Both the position numbers and the translations under genes were made by a program. The notes below the pieces were generated by a model that worked only from the letters and a program-made list of their open reading frames with translations, made no database searches and was not told the DNA's origin. This document shows positions 63,619 to 64,000 of a stretch of DNA of 64,000 nt, one piece after another; the first letter of the stretch is position 1; each line of letters begins with the position of its first letter. Source of the stretch: Pseudolabrys sp. (GTDB lineage Bacteria > Pseudomonadota > Alphaproteobacteria > Rhizobiales > Xanthobacteraceae); contig JALHRB010000001.1 of the NCBI GenBank assembly GCA_022841665.1, positions 198,984-262,983 of the forward strand. Direction: 5' to 3'.

Positions 63619-64000
63619 TTATTCGGCGGCCTGACGCGACGCGCCGCCCGGCGCCATTGCCTTGGCTCCCGCTTTGATGGCTTTCACGATGTTATGGTAG
63701 CCGGTGCAGCGGCAGATATTGCCGTCGAGCTGCTCGCGGATGGTGTGGTCGTCGAGGTCGTTGCCGCGGCGGCGTACGATGTCGAGCGCGGCCATGATCA
63801 TGCCGGGCGTGCAGTAACCGCATTGCAGGCCGTGGTGCTCGCGGAAAGCCTCCTGCATCGGATGCAGCGGACCGTTCGCCTCCGCCAGGCCTTCGATGGT
63901 GGTGACCTTGGCGCCCTCGCACTGGAGCGCGAGTGTGGTGCAGGACTTGGCGGCAATGCCGTCGATGTGGATGACGCAGGCGCCGCACTGCGAGGTGTCG
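63619..64000 (-). CDS. coxS: Molybdenum hydroxylase Fe-S (small) subunit, partial (5' end beyond right edge)
   Basis: At least 127 codons are present, the C-terminal part. [29 protein letters not shown] carries part of the plant-type [2Fe-2S] cluster. [21 protein letters not shown] and [21 protein letters not shown] bind the second [2Fe-2S] cluster. Together they define the CoxS/XdhA small subunit. It is the first gene of coxS-coxL-coxM in transcription order. The N-terminus, with the first cluster's leading cysteines, lies outside the window. The track ORF starts too late. Confidence 0.95.
   Translation of the reverse strand, partial: DTSQCGACVIHIDGIAAKSCTTLALQCEGAKVTTIEGLAEANGPLHPMQEAFREHHGLQCGYCTPGMIMAALDIVRRRGNDLDDHTIREQLDGNICRCTGYHNIVKAIKAGAKAMAPGGASRQAAE

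Overview
The window reads as chromosomal DNA of a high-GC alphaproteobacterium. The best match by gene content is the Hyphomicrobiales (Rhizobiales), near Bradyrhizobiaceae/Xanthobacteraceae. Supporting signs are usg, DUF3126 and DUF6949 genes, a CIRCE-controlled groESL, BcsS, the BTLCP peptidase beside a PilZ gene, FixK-type boxes, and several palindromic intergenic repeats of the kind common in these genomes. I could not run a database search, so taxonomy and product names rest on motif and family recognition. I see no insertion sequence, prophage, CRISPR array, rRNA or plasmid function. The only RNA gene I can call firmly is tRNA-Leu(UAA).

Layout. 1-1.7 kb: trehalose synthesis (otsB, otsA cut by the left edge). 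2-9 kb: a LysR regulator facing a TctC-type binding protein/dienelactone hydrolase pair, a flavoenzyme pair, a patatin and a CBS protein. 9-16 kb: a rhomboid protease, PAS_5, double PilZ, LapG-like peptidase, TPR protein, gamma carbonic anhydrase and a duplicated DUF3126 gene. 16-21.6 kb: cysE, hydrolases, a zinc-finger protein, an FAD monooxygenase and a core MetE-like protein. 21.6-27.7 kb: a metal/sulfur block. A FixK-type box and a TA-rich palindrome precede two YeeE/YedE halves and a DUF2892 protein; then come csoR, copper-associated membrane and periplasmic genes, and a copper P-type ATPase. Two nearly identical CsoR-like operators tie csoR to the ATPase.

27.7-31.3 kb: tRNA-Leu, cupin, gpt, a histidine phosphatase, a CinA-like protein and a secreted avidin-family protein. 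31.6-35.8 kb: the most unusual block, a complete Anbu-type cluster (circularly permuted ATP-grasp, alpha-E, transglutaminase, and the proteasome-like Anbu peptidase), with the avidin gene divergent from it. 36-43.7 kb: a GGDEF-EAL protein, a Tat-secreted NTF2-like protein, bestrophin, an SDR, a DUF2235 hydrolase and a CNT nucleoside transporter. 44-46.6 kb: groESL with CIRCE and a possible RpoH promoter. 47-51.6 kb: DUF72/DUF488 (the latter with a repeat inserted in frame), an MFS/AraC pair and BcsS.

52-64 kb: a molybdenum hydroxylase locus on the minus strand. It holds coxS (cut by the right edge), coxL with the form II AYRGAGR active-site motif, coxM, then after a break coxD, coxE, two XdhC halves and a MobA/MocA-like fusion protein. 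These subunits and maturation factors would together make a Mo-cytidine-dinucleotide hydroxylase. The break holds an MFS gene and two plus-strand genes (VOC protein, PAS-GGDEF).

Two general points. Cyclic-di-GMP-related genes are frequent (PilZ, two GGDEF proteins, a LapG-like peptidase, BcsS). Palindromic repeats lie in many intergenic gaps, and paired compensatory differences between two 105-nt copies suggest their folded structure is maintained.
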